NCBI GenBank assembly: GCA_015075635.1
Contig: JABTUA010000002.1
Location: 2,174,708 to 2,238,707, forward strand
From: Polyangiaceae bacterium
GTDB taxonomy: Bacteria > Myxococcota_A > Polyangia > Polyangiales > Polyangiaceae
Length of the DNA: 64,000 nucleotides
Direction of reading: 5' to 3'
Part shown: piece after piece, positions 1 through 8,835 of the stretch
Layout of the letters: each line of letters starts with the position of its first letter
How positions within the stretch are numbered: position 1 is the first letter of the stretch
Program-made: the position numbers and the translations under genes
Notes under the pieces: model-generated
Told to the model about the DNA's origin: nothing
The model's input: only the letters and a program-made list of their open reading frames with translations
The model's database searches: none

Positions 1-304
1 TCCCCACCCGCTCCGCGAGCTCCGCTTCCACGGCGAGCTCGCGCGCGCGGTCTGCGTAGAGGCGGCCCCAGCCGCAGCAGGTCTCCGCGTGCCGTGCGAC
101 CTGCTCGAGCCCGGCGCACACGTCCGCGAGCCCCGCGGCCGGCGCGAATTGCCACGCCGGCGCTCGCTCGTGCCCGCGTTGCCACGCCTCGAGCACGCGC
201 TCGAGCTCGACGCGGGCGTTCGTCGGGCGGCAGCGCTCGGCGAGCGCGATCACACGCTCGGCGTGCGCGAGCCCCCGCTCGAGATCCCGGCGGCGGACGG
301 TCAT
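1..304 (-). CDS. N-terminal part of an unidentified helical protein, cut by window edge
   Basis: An open frame starts with ATG at 304 and runs leftward off the window, giving 101 residues. Its ATG overlaps the stop of the PhoH gene (ATGA), so it is probably translated by coupling to it. The visible part is rich in Arg, Glu, Ala and Leu and looks helical. A stretch with RPTN, then PAWQFAP, then LYADRARELA resembles the N-terminal helical part of DUF1704/MATCAP-type proteins (putative zinc metallopeptidases). That is a memory-based guess, and the part that would hold the metal-binding motif is outside the window. The gene is likely real; the family is uncertain. Confidence 0.6.
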   Translation of the reverse strand, partial: MTVRRRDLERGLAHAERVIALAERCRPTNARVELERVLEAWQRGHERAPAWQFAPAAGLADVCAGLEQVARHAETCCGWGRLYADRARELAVEAELAERVG

Positions 305-1620
305 AGCTTGTTTGCGGCGATGTTCGCGAGCTCGCTGCGCTCACCTTTCGCGAGCAACATGTGCGCGGTGATGTTCTCGCCGCGAAGCCGGTCGAGCGCG
401 ACGCTGAGGCCGTTGGTCGCGCTGTCCACGTAGGGGTTGTCGATCTGGAACGGATCGCCCGTCAGGACGATCTTCGTGCCCTCGCCGCAGCGGGTGATGA
501 CCGTCTTCACCTCGTGGGGCGTCAGGTTCTGCGCCTCGTCCACGATCACGTACTGCTGCGGCAGGCTGCGACCACGGATGTAGGTCAGCGGCTCCACCTG
601 GATCTGCCCGGACTCGAGCAACTCCTCGAAGCCGCGCACGCCGCGACGCTTGCCGCCACCCGCGGCCAACAAGAACTCCAGGTTGTCGAAGATGGGCTGC
701 ATCCAGGGGTTCAGCTTCTCGTCGATGTCACCTGGCAAGAAGCCCAGGTCGCGTCCCATCGGCATCACGGGCCGGCTGACCAGGAGGCGCGCGTACGCGC
801 CGTCGTCCACCGTTCGCCGGAGTCCGGCGGCCAGCGCCAAGAGCGTCTTGCCCGTGCCCGCCTTGCCCACCATGGTGACCAGGCGGATCGAGTCGTCGAG
901 CAGGAGATCGAGCGCGAAGCTCTGCTCCTTGTTACGCGGGCGAATGCCGGACAGGCCCTCGCGCGGGGTCCGAAGCGCACGAATCTCGCCCTTTTCGGCG
1001 TGGAACCGCGCGAGACCGGTACGCTGCCGCGGGCTGTCGTCCCGGAGCAGCACGCACACGTTCGCGTACAGGTTGGCGCGGCCGTTGGCGGGGATGGCTC
1101 CCGTCTCGAAGAACCGGTCCATTTCCTCGGCCGTGATCGGGAGCTCGACCACGCCCGTGTCCAGGTGCTCCACGTCCACGGACTGGTTCTCGTAGGCCTC
1201 CGTGCGCAGACCGAACGCGTCCGCCCGGATGCGCAGGTTCACGTCCATGGTCACGAAGATGGTCGGCCGGTCCGGGTACTGATCGCGCAGCTCGACGGCG
1301 CACTGCAAGATGGCGTGATCGCCGGAGGACGGGCGCAGCGCGATCTTCACTTCGGGTCGCGTGCTCGGGACGTAGACGCGCAGGGTACCGCCCTCGCCCG
1401 TCTTCACGCCTTCGGACAGGGAGCCGTACTTCTCCCGCTGGCCATCGAGCAGCCGCGACACCGTGCGGGCGTTGCGGCCGCGCTCGGCGTTGTCGCGCTT
1501 GAACTGATCGATCTCCTCCAAGACGTAGATCGGAAGAATCAGGTCGTTGTCCTCGAACTTGAAGAGCGCGTATGGGTCGTGGAGCAGTACGTTCGTGTCG
1601 AGGACGTAATTCTTCTTCAT
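301..1620 (-). CDS. phoH2: PhoH-family ATPase with N-terminal PIN domain
   Basis: 439 residues. Residues 1-150 are a PIN nuclease domain: it opens NYVLDTNVLLHDP, with acidic residues at D8, E35/E36, D101 and D126. Residues about 225-439 are the PhoH P-loop ATPase domain with Walker A GKAGTGKT at 252-259, Walker B VIVDEAQNL and the LTGDPFQID motif. PIN-PhoH (PhoH2-type) proteins are cytoplasmic and act as RNA helicase/ribonucleases, often linked to toxin-antitoxin or stress functions. The frame is open further upstream to 2001, but homology begins exactly at MKKNYVLDT, so ATG 1620 is chosen. The next gene overlaps its stop by ATGA. It is transcribed divergently from the cupin lipoprotein. Confidence 0.93.
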   Translation of the reverse strand: MKKNYVLDTNVLLHDPYALFKFEDNDLILPIYVLEEIDQFKRDNAERGRNARTVSRLLDGQREKYGSLSEGVKTGEGGTLRVYVPSTRPEVKIALRPSSGDHAILQCAVELRDQYPDRPTIFVTMDVNLRIRADAFGLRTEAYENQSVDVEHLDTGVVELPITAEEMDRFFETGAIPANGRANLYANVCVLLRDDSPRQRTGLARFHAEKGEIRALRTPREGLSGIRPRNKEQSFALDLLLDDSIRLVTMVGKAGTGKTLLALAAGLRRTVDDGAYARLLVSRPVMPMGRDLGFLPGDIDEKLNPWMQPIFDNLEFLLAAGGGKRRGVRGFEELLESGQIQVEPLTYIRGRSLPQQYVIVDEAQNLTPHEVKTVITRCGEGTKIVLTGDPFQIDNPYVDSATNGLSVALDRLRGENITAHMLLAKGERSELANIAANKL

Positions 1621-1761
1621 GAGGCGACCTGGGCTCCCCCCTCCCATCGGACGTGCGCGGTACGTGTCGAATGAGCAGTGTCCTCTGAGGTCGGTTCCCC
1701 TGCAACGCACAATCGCCGAAACGCCTTGCCGGTCTCGGCGAAGCGAGCCACCCTCCGGCGC

Positions 1762-2784
1762 ATGAAGCGCACGGTCGTGCTGTTTTCCGCGGCCTTCTGC
1801 CTGCTTGGCTGCTCCCGCACGGCGCCCGAAACCAAGTGGCCGCCGCCCGGACCCAAGGACGGGTTGCCGTTCATTCCGCTCGCCGAACCGAGCGACGAAG
1901 AGCCAGCCGAAGCGCCGAGCGCGCCCGCCGCGCCGCCGGAGTCGGCAGGCATCGACGGGAGCCTGCCCGCCAGCTTGGCGATGGTCCTCGCGCGCAGCCA
2001 CACCTGCAAGGACAGGGAGTGCAAGCTCGACAAGATCGTCCCGGATCCCGGCTTCGCCAAGGCGGCCCCGAGCGGCTCGGACTCACCCGGCACGCTGTGG
2101 CTCGAAGAGCTCGCCCCGAACAGCGTCGTGCTCCTGCCGCGCCACCACCAGCTCGAGCTCCTGGCAGTGGCTCTGAGCGGAGAGACCCTGGTGAGCGGCG
2201 ACGACGGCGGCGCGGTGAAGCTGGAACAGTGGGGCGCGCTGCGCGCGCCGGGCCTCGGCGTGATCTTGAAGGCCGGCAGCGTCGGCGCGAAGCTCGTGCT
2301 CGGGCTGGCCGCCAAGAGCGGCACGCTCGAGGCCGCGCTGGCGCGGGCGCAGCAGAAACCGTTCGAGGTGCGCTGGAGAAAGCGCCCTGGTCCCTTGGCC
2401 CACGTCGCGCTGCCTGGTGCGAAGGATCTGAGCTGGGGCGCCGGAGCGTTCCACGCCCGCATCGCCTTCGGCGGCGAGGCTCCGATCCCGGGCAGCCTCG
2501 GCGTGCTCTTGGCGGCGCGCTCGGCCGAGATCAAGGAGCACGACCACCCGACCTGGGAGCACATCGCGGTGCTGGACGGGGCCGGCACGATGAAGCTCGG
2601 GGGCAAGGACCACCCGGTCAGCGCCGGTGCCGTCTTCGACATACCTCCTGGCGAAAAGCACGCCTTCGTGTCCTCGGGGAAGAGCGGGTTGGTCGCGATT
2701 CAGATGTACACGCCGTCGGGCCCCGAGCAGCGCTTCGTCAAGCTGGCGGAGGGCGAGAAGCCGGCGACGGAGCCCAAAAAGTAG
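1762..2784 (+). CDS. Cupin-domain lipoprotein
   Basis: 340 residues. The N-terminus has a hydrophobic stretch ending in a lipobox-like LLGC, followed by a Pro/Glu/Ala-rich linker, so it is probably a lipid-anchored periplasmic protein. The C-terminal third is a cupin barrel. Motif 1 is HDHPTWE with H260, H262 and E266; motif 2 is IPPGEKHAF with its His near residue 300. These residues could bind a metal. The middle region (about 70-240) has no family I recognise. The ATG at 1762 is preferred over the longer open frame because it places the signal peptide at the start. The ligand or reaction is unknown. Confidence 0.8.
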   Translation: MKRTVVLFSAAFCLLGCSRTAPETKWPPPGPKDGLPFIPLAEPSDEEPAEAPSAPAAPPESAGIDGSLPASLAMVLARSHTCKDRECKLDKIVPDPGFAKAAPSGSDSPGTLWLEELAPNSVVLLPRHHQLELLAVALSGETLVSGDDGGAVKLEQWGALRAPGLGVILKAGSVGAKLVLGLAAKSGTLEAALARAQQKPFEVRWRKRPGPLAHVALPGAKDLSWGAGAFHARIAFGGEAPIPGSLGVLLAARSAEIKEHDHPTWEHIAVLDGAGTMKLGGKDHPVSAGAVFDIPPGEKHAFVSSGKSGLVAIQMYTPSGPEQRFVKLAEGEKPATEPKK

Positions 2785-2820
2785 GCGTTTGGGCAGCGTC
2801 GCGACCATGCTGAGGACGCC

Positions 2821-5172
2821 TTGGGCTTCTCCCTGAAGAGCTTCATCCTGCCCGCCGCCGCGGTGGCATACGTGTGCTTCGGCGCCGTCTCCACCCGGGG
2901 CGGAGCCTGGCCCTGGGTCGCGCTGGTGGGCCTCACGCTCGGGCTCGCGTTGGTGTGGCGCAGGACCGACAGCCCACGCGCCGGCGAGGACCACACCGAG
3001 GTCGTCGCGCGACGGGTCGTGCGCGCCGTGGCCTGGGGAGCGGCGCTCTGGGTCGCCGCGCGCACCGGCAGCGCGGGCCGCGCGGGGCTCGACGCCGTGG
3101 CGAACGCCGGTGTCGGGACGGCGACGGTCGCCGCGCTGGTGGGGCTCGCGCGCGTCTCGTCGCTGGGCGGGCTGCTGGCGGCGCCGAGCGCGACGCGTTC
3201 CCTGGACGCGGCTGCATTCGCCGCCTTCCTCTGGGCCATCGCCGTCGCCGCACCGCTCACGCGCGCCATCTTGCCGGAGCAGATGGTGCGACTCGATCCG
3301 CTGGCCATCGACTACGCGACCACCAGCGCCGCCGCGGGCAGCCTACTGGTGCTCGTGGCGACGAGCCTGCGCTTGCGCTGGCTGCGCCGCCTCGAGCTCG
3401 GAGCAGCAGACCGTGCCACCGGCGCTCTGGCGCTGGTCACGACGGCGCTCCTGGTGGCCGTCCCTGCCGCGCTGCTCGACGTCGCGGCGCCGGATCGCGT
3501 GCTCCCCGTGGCCGTGCTCCTCGCAGCGCTCGGCGCCACCTGGGCTGCGGCGACCCGCGACCCGACGAGCGTGAGCCGGACGCTGCGCGGCGTCCTCGCG
3601 CTGGCCATCCTGGGCGCGCCCACCCTGCTCGTCACCGGCTTCGTCGCGCGGAGCGCCCCGGCCCACGCCGGCGCGGTGGTGCTGGTCGCGTCGATATTGG
3701 CGATCCTGATCGGCCTGATCGCGCGCCGAGTCTCCTCGTCCCTCGCCCCCGAGCAGTCCCGCTGGCTCGACGCCATCGACGCGGCCAGCCGCGGCGCTCT
3801 GCAGCCCGAGCCGGACGCCGCCATCCGCGCCGCGCTCGCCGCGCTGTCGAAAGCGACTGCGGTGCCCGGGGCCCGGCCGGAGCTCTGGCGCAGCGATCCG
3901 GAAGAAGTGCTCAGCGTCGATCTGGCCGGCTACCTCCACGTCGACAAGACCGCCGCGCCGGAGCGCCTGTACGAGCTAGCGCTGGCAGAGCCCGAGCGCA
4001 CGCTGCGCGCCGAAGTGCTGGCGGCGCTCGAGGTCCGCCGTCCGGAGGTGCGCCCCCTGCTCGCCTGGTTCAAGAGCAGAAAGGCGTTCAGCGCCACCGT
4101 GGTGCTCGACGAGGACGGACCGCTCGGCTTCCTGCTCTTGCCGCAGGGCGCGCGCTCCTCCGCCATGAGCTTGGAGGAGGCCCGAGCGGTGCGCGCGCTG
4201 ACCGACCGGGTCAGCGCGTTGATCGCGGTCTCGTCGGCCCTGGCTCGCTCGCGTGAGCGCGAGCTCGCCGCCATCGCGCGCGCCGATCGCGCGGACGACG
4301 AGGTCGCACGCCTGAGCCACATCATCGGCCTGGAGACGGGAAGACACGTCGCGCACGCCGAGCGCGTGGCGCGGCGTGCCAAGGGCGCGCTCTACAGCCC
4401 CGCCGCACGCCTGGCCAGCGAGGAGCTCGAGCGCCTCGGGAGGCTCGGCGCGCCGGTCGTGCTCAGAACGCCGCCCGGAGTGTACGCCTCGGCCTGGGCG
4501 GCGCTGGTGCACCTGTCCAGCGCCCGACGCGGGGGACCGCTGGTGGTGGTGGACGGGACCAGCGGTCCCGAGCACGAGCTCGCGCTGTGGCAGGACCCAG
4601 ACAGCTCGCCGCTCGCGCTGGCGGACGGCGGGACGCTGTGCCTCTTGGACGCCGCGGCGCTGCCGCTCCCGGTGCAAGAGCACATCGGCAGGACGCTCTC
4701 GCGGCACGCCGACGTCCCCGTGCGCGGCAGCGTGCTGCCCGTCTCTCTGGTGACCAGCCTGCGAACGCCGCTCGCGGAGCTGGTCGAGGCGGGGCGGGTC
4801 GCCAAGAACCTGGCGCGCTGGCTCGGCAGCGCCGAGGTCGCCCTGCCGAGCCTGGGTGAGCGCGCCGAAGACATCCGGGCCTTGGCGCTGGGGGCGCTGG
4901 CCCGGAGCGGCTTGGAGAAAGAGGGACGCCCGATGGGCCTCGACACCTCGGCGCTCCGCCTGCTCTCCGAGCACGACTGGCCGGGGAACGACCGCGAGCT
5001 CGAGGACGTGCTCTCGCGGGCCGCCCGCGCGGCCACGGGCTCGGTGCTCACCGCCGCGGATCTGGCTGCGGTCGGCTTCTCGCCAGTGCCTCACTTGGCG
5101 TCGAGCGCCACGCCGTTGCCCGTGATCACGCGCCGGCGGATGCGGGCCCGCCAGCCACCGCGCGGGCGCTGA
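2821..5172 (+). CDS. Membrane protein with GAF-like and degenerate sigma-54-activator AAA domain
   Basis: 783 residues from a TTG at 2821, preceded by GAGGA four bases upstream; the nearby ATG 2807 is out of frame. Residues 1-300 are very hydrophobic and probably hold eight or more membrane helices. Residues about 320-470 look like a GAF-type sensor (GFLLLPQG, LTDRVSALIA). Residues about 480-770 follow the NtrC AAA+ layout: GGTLCLLDAAALPL near 602 in place of GGTLFLDEIGEMPL, LPSLGERAEDI near 680, and WPGNDRELEDVLSRA near 720. No GESGTGKE Walker A, no Walker B acidic pair, no GAFTGA loop and no C-terminal HTH are visible, so ATPase and sigma-54 activity look lost. It may be a membrane-bound signalling scaffold. 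Its last 20 codons lie in an 80-bp repeat (5109-5187). Confidence 0.85.
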   Translation: MGFSLKSFILPAAAVAYVCFGAVSTRGGAWPWVALVGLTLGLALVWRRTDSPRAGEDHTEVVARRVVRAVAWGAALWVAARTGSAGRAGLDAVANAGVGTATVAALVGLARVSSLGGLLAAPSATRSLDAAAFAAFLWAIAVAAPLTRAILPEQMVRLDPLAIDYATTSAAAGSLLVLVATSLRLRWLRRLELGAADRATGALALVTTALLVAVPAALLDVAAPDRVLPVAVLLAALGATWAAATRDPTSVSRTLRGVLALAILGAPTLLVTGFVARSAPAHAGAVVLVASILAILIGLIARRVSSSLAPEQSRWLDAIDAASRGALQPEPDAAIRAALAALSKATAVPGARPELWRSDPEEVLSVDLAGYLHVDKTAAPERLYELALAEPERTLRAEVLAALEVRRPEVRPLLAWFKSRKAFSATVVLDEDGPLGFLLLPQGARSSAMSLEEARAVRALTDRVSALIAVSSALARSRERELAAIARADRADDEVARLSHIIGLETGRHVAHAERVARRAKGALYSPAARLASEELERLGRLGAPVVLRTPPGVYASAWAALVHLSSARRGGPLVVVDGTSGPEHELALWQDPDSSPLALADGGTLCLLDAAALPLPVQEHIGRTLSRHADVPVRGSVLPVSLVTSLRTPLAELVEAGRVAKNLARWLGSAEVALPSLGERAEDIRALALGALARSGLEKEGRPMGLDTSALRLLSEHDWPGNDRELEDVLSRAARAATGSVLTAADLAAVGFSPVPHLASSATPLPVITRRRMRARQPPRGR

Positions 5173-5187
5173 ACGGGGTCTCGTGCC
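5109..5187. repeat. Direct repeat A flanking inserted segment
   Basis: This 79-base stretch recurs at 6425-6504 with one extra T and two substitutions. Copy A encodes the C-terminus and stop of the 783-residue membrane protein on the plus strand. The two copies flank about 1.24 kb that carries only a broken chimeric gene. The matching stops abruptly on both sides. Confidence 0.9.
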
Positions 5188-5205
5188 ATGGCTGGCGACG
5201 GGGGC

Positions 5206-6205
5206 TCAAGTACGAGCCGACACCGTGACGATCGAGGCAGGCACGTTCACCGTTCTCCCGTCGTAGTGCTTGGCGTAGCCCGCGACCGACTCGGCGAGCG
5301 CGGCCGCGCGCTCGTCGCCGGACAGGCCATCGAAGAGCGGCCGGAGCGGGATGGCGATGTCGTAGATGTGCTGCCAGAGCTCATCGGGCGGCCCTGGCCA
5401 CGGCAACACCATGCTGCGGCGCTCCTCACGCGTGTCGCCGAAGCCCGCGGCGGTGAGCGCGTCTACGAGCTTTCCGGGGGGCGCGAACCGCAGCGGACTC
5501 GGCGCGTCGGGCGGCGGCGGGGGTGGAGAGAGCCGCTGCATGAACGGACCGACGGCGGCCGGGGACAGCTCGCGTCCCAGGCGAGCGGCGGCCTCGAGCG
5601 CCAGCGTCCAGTGCTCCTTCGCGGACCGAAACGCGTACAACGCAAACGCTGCGTCGGCCGCAGCGAGACTGGCCGGAAGAGCCTCCTCCCATGCCTCTGC
5701 ACCAGACCAGTGGCGCGCGACGCAGCATGACGCAAGGCACCTCCAGCTGGCGCAACGCGATGTCGGCGAGTAGCGAGAGGCTGACCTCGTCGCACCAGTG
5801 CAGGTCCTCGATGCACAGGCAGAGTGGTCGATTGGCCGCCGACGCTTCGAGCCAGTCCCTCCACGCCACGAACGCTGCGCGCCGCCGCTCATCGACATCC
5901 ACAGGCGAGAAGCGTTTCGGGTCGTGCGCGAGAAGCGCGTCGAGCGTCGCGTCTCCTTGCCCGCGTATCAGCTCGCGGAATGGAGCGTAGGCGATCGAGG
6001 CGTCGTGCGGGAAGCAAGCGGCTTCCTGCACCGCGAACCCACGCTCGCGTGCCATCGCGATCGCCTCGCGAGCGAGCCGCGATTTGCCGATCCCAGCGTC
6101 CCCGCTGATCCGGACCACCGCAGGCGGCGAAGCGAGCGCGCCCCGCAGCAGCTCGACCTCACTCTGACGGCCGACCAACGCCGGCGCCCGGGTCGCGCGT
6201 CGCAT
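5206..6205 (-). pseudogene. Chimeric remnant: AAA regulator N-terminus joined to TPR piece and methyltransferase C-terminus
   Basis: From 6205 leftward, one frame encodes the start of an ORC/LuxR-type AAA ATPase (VGRQSEVELLRGAL, Walker A GDAGIGKS, CIEDLHWCDEVSLSLLADI). Sense is lost near 5730. In another frame, from about 5690 to 5600, a TPR-like piece follows (ADAAFALYAFRSAKEHW), which normally lies hundreds of residues further on in such regulators. It runs into a Pro-rich joint and then the C-terminus of a class I SAM-dependent methyltransferase (LRFAPPGKLVDALTAAGF, DGRTVNVPASIV), ending at the TGA at 5206. The frame change, the missing middle and the unrelated tail indicate a decayed fusion. 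It lies wholly inside the repeat-flanked insertion. Confidence 0.75.
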
Positions 6206-6424
6206 TCCCAGTCGATTCTAGCAGGCCGGCACGGGGCGTTCCCACGGCGCCCCCGGAAGCGTCAGCATCGATCGGTGCTCCCCGAGTCGAGCTGAGTCGC
6301 CGCCACCGGCGCTTGGTCTCCTCTCGAGGCCCGTCAACGTGAGCCCGTTCGGCGCCTTGCTGGTCAGCCCGAGGTCTTTCGCGGCCGCGGCCGTAGTACA
6401 TGGACCTGCCCAGGCACGAGAGGT

Positions 6425-6504
6425 CACGCCGTTTGCCCGTGATCACGCGCCCGCGGATGCGGGCCCGCCGGCCACCGCGCGGGCGCTGAACGGGGTCTCG
6501 TGCC
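6425..6504. repeat. Direct repeat B flanking inserted segment
   Basis: Second copy of the 5109-5187 sequence (80 bases, three differences including one single-base gain). Here the opposite strand carries the C-terminus and stop (6443) of the leftward 309-residue gene. The 220 bases between the pseudogene start (6205) and this repeat hold no gene I can support. Confidence 0.9.
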
Positions 6505-7372
6505 GCCGCCGCTCGAGATCCGCGAGCAGCTCGGCGACCGCCGTCGCCGCTCGGGCCGCCTCCGGGGTCACGCCACGGCGCACCGGATCCGGCAGCCCCC
6601 CGAGCGCCTTGGCCAGCGCCTTCTGCGCGCGGACGCGGTCGAGGCCGCGGGCAACCAGGGTGCGCCCCGCGGGCACGGACACCAGAGACAACGCTGCGCC
6701 GGTCCAGCGGAAGGGCGGAAGCTCGCGCGTCGCCGTACACAGATCCGTGAGCGGAGAGGCCGCGAGCAAGGAGGCAAGCACCTGCTCGAAGAGCGGCGTC
6801 GCCGCCGGATTGGCCGGCGTCATCTCGGGCAAGCGCACGCTCTCTTCGCGTTCGCTCACGCGCCGCACGCTGCGCCAGCGCGTCAGGCGCTTCGGGGGCT
6901 TGGCTCCCTTGTAGACTCGCCGCCCCACCCAGAAGCTCACGTGGGTGTCGAGGCGCACGATCTCGAGCAGGCGAGAGAAAGTCGCGTGCCGGCACAGCGC
7001 CTCGCCGACGCTCCGGGGCGGACCAGCGACGAGCAGCGTGGCCTGCGCCATCTCGAGCAGCTTCTGCGGGCGTTCGCTGCCAAAGGGCCCGAGCAGCGTC
7101 GGGTTGGTCGCCTGGAGCAGATCGTTCAGCGCGCACAGCATCATCCACTCGCCGGGCCCGGGATCGGGCAGCGCGTCGACGGGACAGAACCGGCGGGCGA
7201 GCCGCAGGCGGCGCGCGCGCGCCTCGTCGAGCACGCTCGCGGCAAAGCCGCCGTGCTCGGCCACTGCGCGTGCGCGGGCGTGGCCGATGGGAGGCAGCGG
7301 GCGGAGCGCTCCGCCCGCGAGCATCGGAACCAGCACGCGGCCGGTCAGCTCGGCGACGAGCTGACCGCTCAC
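6443..7372 (-). CDS. Unknown protein, third gene of a coupled three-gene operon
   Basis: 309 residues from a GTG at 7372 that overlaps the stop of the upstream gene (GTGA), a strong sign of translational coupling; the frame is open further upstream but that part overlaps the preceding gene. It is rich in Ala, Leu and Arg, has no signal peptide and no clear membrane helix, and is probably cytoplasmic. A central basic segment (WVGRRVYKGAKPPKRL) stands out. I do not recognise the family. Its last codons lie inside repeat B. The function must be tied to its two operon partners. Confidence 0.75.
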   Translation of the reverse strand: MSGQLVAELTGRVLVPMLAGGALRPLPPIGHARARAVAEHGGFAASVLDEARARRLRLARRFCPVDALPDPGPGEWMMLCALNDLLQATNPTLLGPFGSERPQKLLEMAQATLLVAGPPRSVGEALCRHATFSRLLEIVRLDTHVSFWVGRRVYKGAKPPKRLTRWRSVRRVSEREESVRLPEMTPANPAATPLFEQVLASLLAASPLTDLCTATRELPPFRWTGAALSLVSVPAGRTLVARGLDRVRAQKALAKALGGLPDPVRRGVTPEAARAATAVAELLADLERRRHETPFSARAVAGGPASAGA

Positions 7373-8835
7373 GCCTTCTCCAGCCCGCGGAGGGGGTTCA
7401 TGCCCAGCGCGTCCAGCCACACGGTGGGGATCTCCTCGGCGAAGACGTTCTCGAGCTCCGTCACGCCGAGGGGCGACCAGCTGTGGCCTTCGACGAGCGC
7501 CGTCTCGAGCGGCACCAGCGAGGCCGTGGCGAGCGCCGCGGCGCTGCCGTCGGGCCAGAGGAACACGGCGCGATCACCGGGCGCGCCGAGCGCCTGAAAC
7601 ACCACCTCCGGCGGCACCTGCGGCACCACGCGGTAGCCGGAGGGGACGTAGACCGAGGGGTGGATGCGGCGGAAGAACGTGCCCAGCGGCAGCGCGTCGA
7701 TGCCGTCGTCGCGCAAGAGCAGCGCGCCGAACTGCGTGATGGCGATGCGGGTGGTGCGGATGATCTCTGCCCCCAGCGCGTACGAGAGGCGCCGGAGCAG
7801 CGGCAGCTCGTCGGTGGGCACGAGCACCGCTGCCACGCTACCGGGAGGCGCGATGTCCGGCGCGAGGCGCAGCGGCGCGCCGACGTTCGGCGCCGTCGGG
7901 AGCGAGCGCCCCGTCACCGCCGGGAGCTCGCTGACCTGAGTGCGCGCGAGGGAGCTCACCTCGGCCAACGCGGGCAAGCTGGGTAGATCCAGCGCCGGCT
8001 CGCCGCGGCCTCGGAACAGCACCAGGCCGCTGTCGTGGAACACCGGACAGGCCTCGAGCGCGATCGGGTGCCGCCACAGGACCTCCACCGCTGCCCCGGG
8101 GGTGACCGGCGCGAACGACGAGATCCCGGGGGTCCGCGCCAGGAGCGGCAGGATGCGCTCCGGCAGATCCGTGACGTGGAACAGCCAGCGCCGCACCGGC
8201 TCGGTGTCCAGGCTCGACTCCGGGGGCCACTCCGCCACTCCGGCCCGCGCGGCCACGTTCGAGCGGGTGAAGTAGCCCAGGAGCGAAGGGCCGAGGCCGG
8301 GCTCCGCGAGCACCCAGAGCTCGGGGTGACGGAGCGACGCCTTCGGATCGGCGTGGGGCATCAGGCGCAAGAGCAGCGACTTGAGCTCGATGCCGCGCTC
8401 CACGTCGTAGGTCTGCGAGAACGTGTTGTGGTAGAGCGCCAGCGCCGCGTCCGTGGCGCTGATCTCCGGCGCGTCGTAGCCGAAGGGCGCCGCCGCGTCG
8501 CGGTACTGGACGAAGTGACGGCTGGTGCCGGTGAAGGTGAAGCCCCCGGCCAAGCGCGACACTTCTGCGACACGGTCCATGCGGTCGCTCGCTCCGGCGT
8601 CGAACGAGAGCGCGACCTCGCGCGTGCCGAGCTTGCTCTTCACCACGTCCACCCGGAGCGAGTCGCCGAGCGCGCCCAGTGACTGCTCCTCGGTGTACAC
8701 GGCCAGAAAAGCGATCAGCCGATCGAGAGAGGGCAAGAGCACGAGCCCCCGCGCGCCGAGCGCCACGCCACGGGAATCGAGCCCGAGCCCGGGAACCCGG
8801 AGCCGAGTCTGGTGGACCGCGACGCGCTCGAGCAC
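7369..8835 (-). CDS. Unknown 488-residue protein, second gene of coupled operon
   Basis: Starts with GTG at 8835, overlapping the stop of the upstream gene as TAGTG, and ends in GTGA overlapping the next gene. It is soluble-looking, with no signal peptide. A C-terminal segment FFRRIHPSVYVPSGYRVVP, and LWPDGSAAAL just after it, look like conserved motifs of a family, but I cannot name it. The tentative candidates are the bpX-type domains described for MoxR-vWA-beta-propeller ternary systems, a low-confidence guess. A much longer frame extends upstream to 9243 but it overlaps the first gene of the operon in another frame. Confidence 0.75.
   Translation of the reverse strand: MLERVAVHQTRLRVPGLGLDSRGVALGARGLVLLPSLDRLIAFLAVYTEEQSLGALGDSLRVDVVKSKLGTREVALSFDAGASDRMDRVAEVSRLAGGFTFTGTSRHFVQYRDAAAPFGYDAPEISATDAALALYHNTFSQTYDVERGIELKSLLLRLMPHADPKASLRHPELWVLAEPGLGPSLLGYFTRSNVAARAGVAEWPPESSLDTEPVRRWLFHVTDLPERILPLLARTPGISSFAPVTPGAAVEVLWRHPIALEACPVFHDSGLVLFRGRGEPALDLPSLPALAEVSSLARTQVSELPAVTGRSLPTAPNVGAPLRLAPDIAPPGSVAAVLVPTDELPLLRRLSYALGAEIIRTTRIAITQFGALLLRDDGIDALPLGTFFRRIHPSVYVPSGYRVVPQVPPEVVFQALGAPGDRAVFLWPDGSAAALATASLVPLETALVEGHSWSPLGVTELENVFAEEIPTVWLDALGMNPLRGLEKA

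Noticed and set aside
301..2001. PhoH gene with a 127-residue longer N-terminus
   Set aside because: The extension is antisense to the cupin lipoprotein and its signal peptide, and PIN-domain homology begins at MKKNYVLDT.
5426..6205. Intact 259-residue AAA ATPase
   Set aside because: Family similarity ends near 5730 and the rest of this frame is Arg-rich noise, while the continuation lies in another frame and lacks the middle of the protein.
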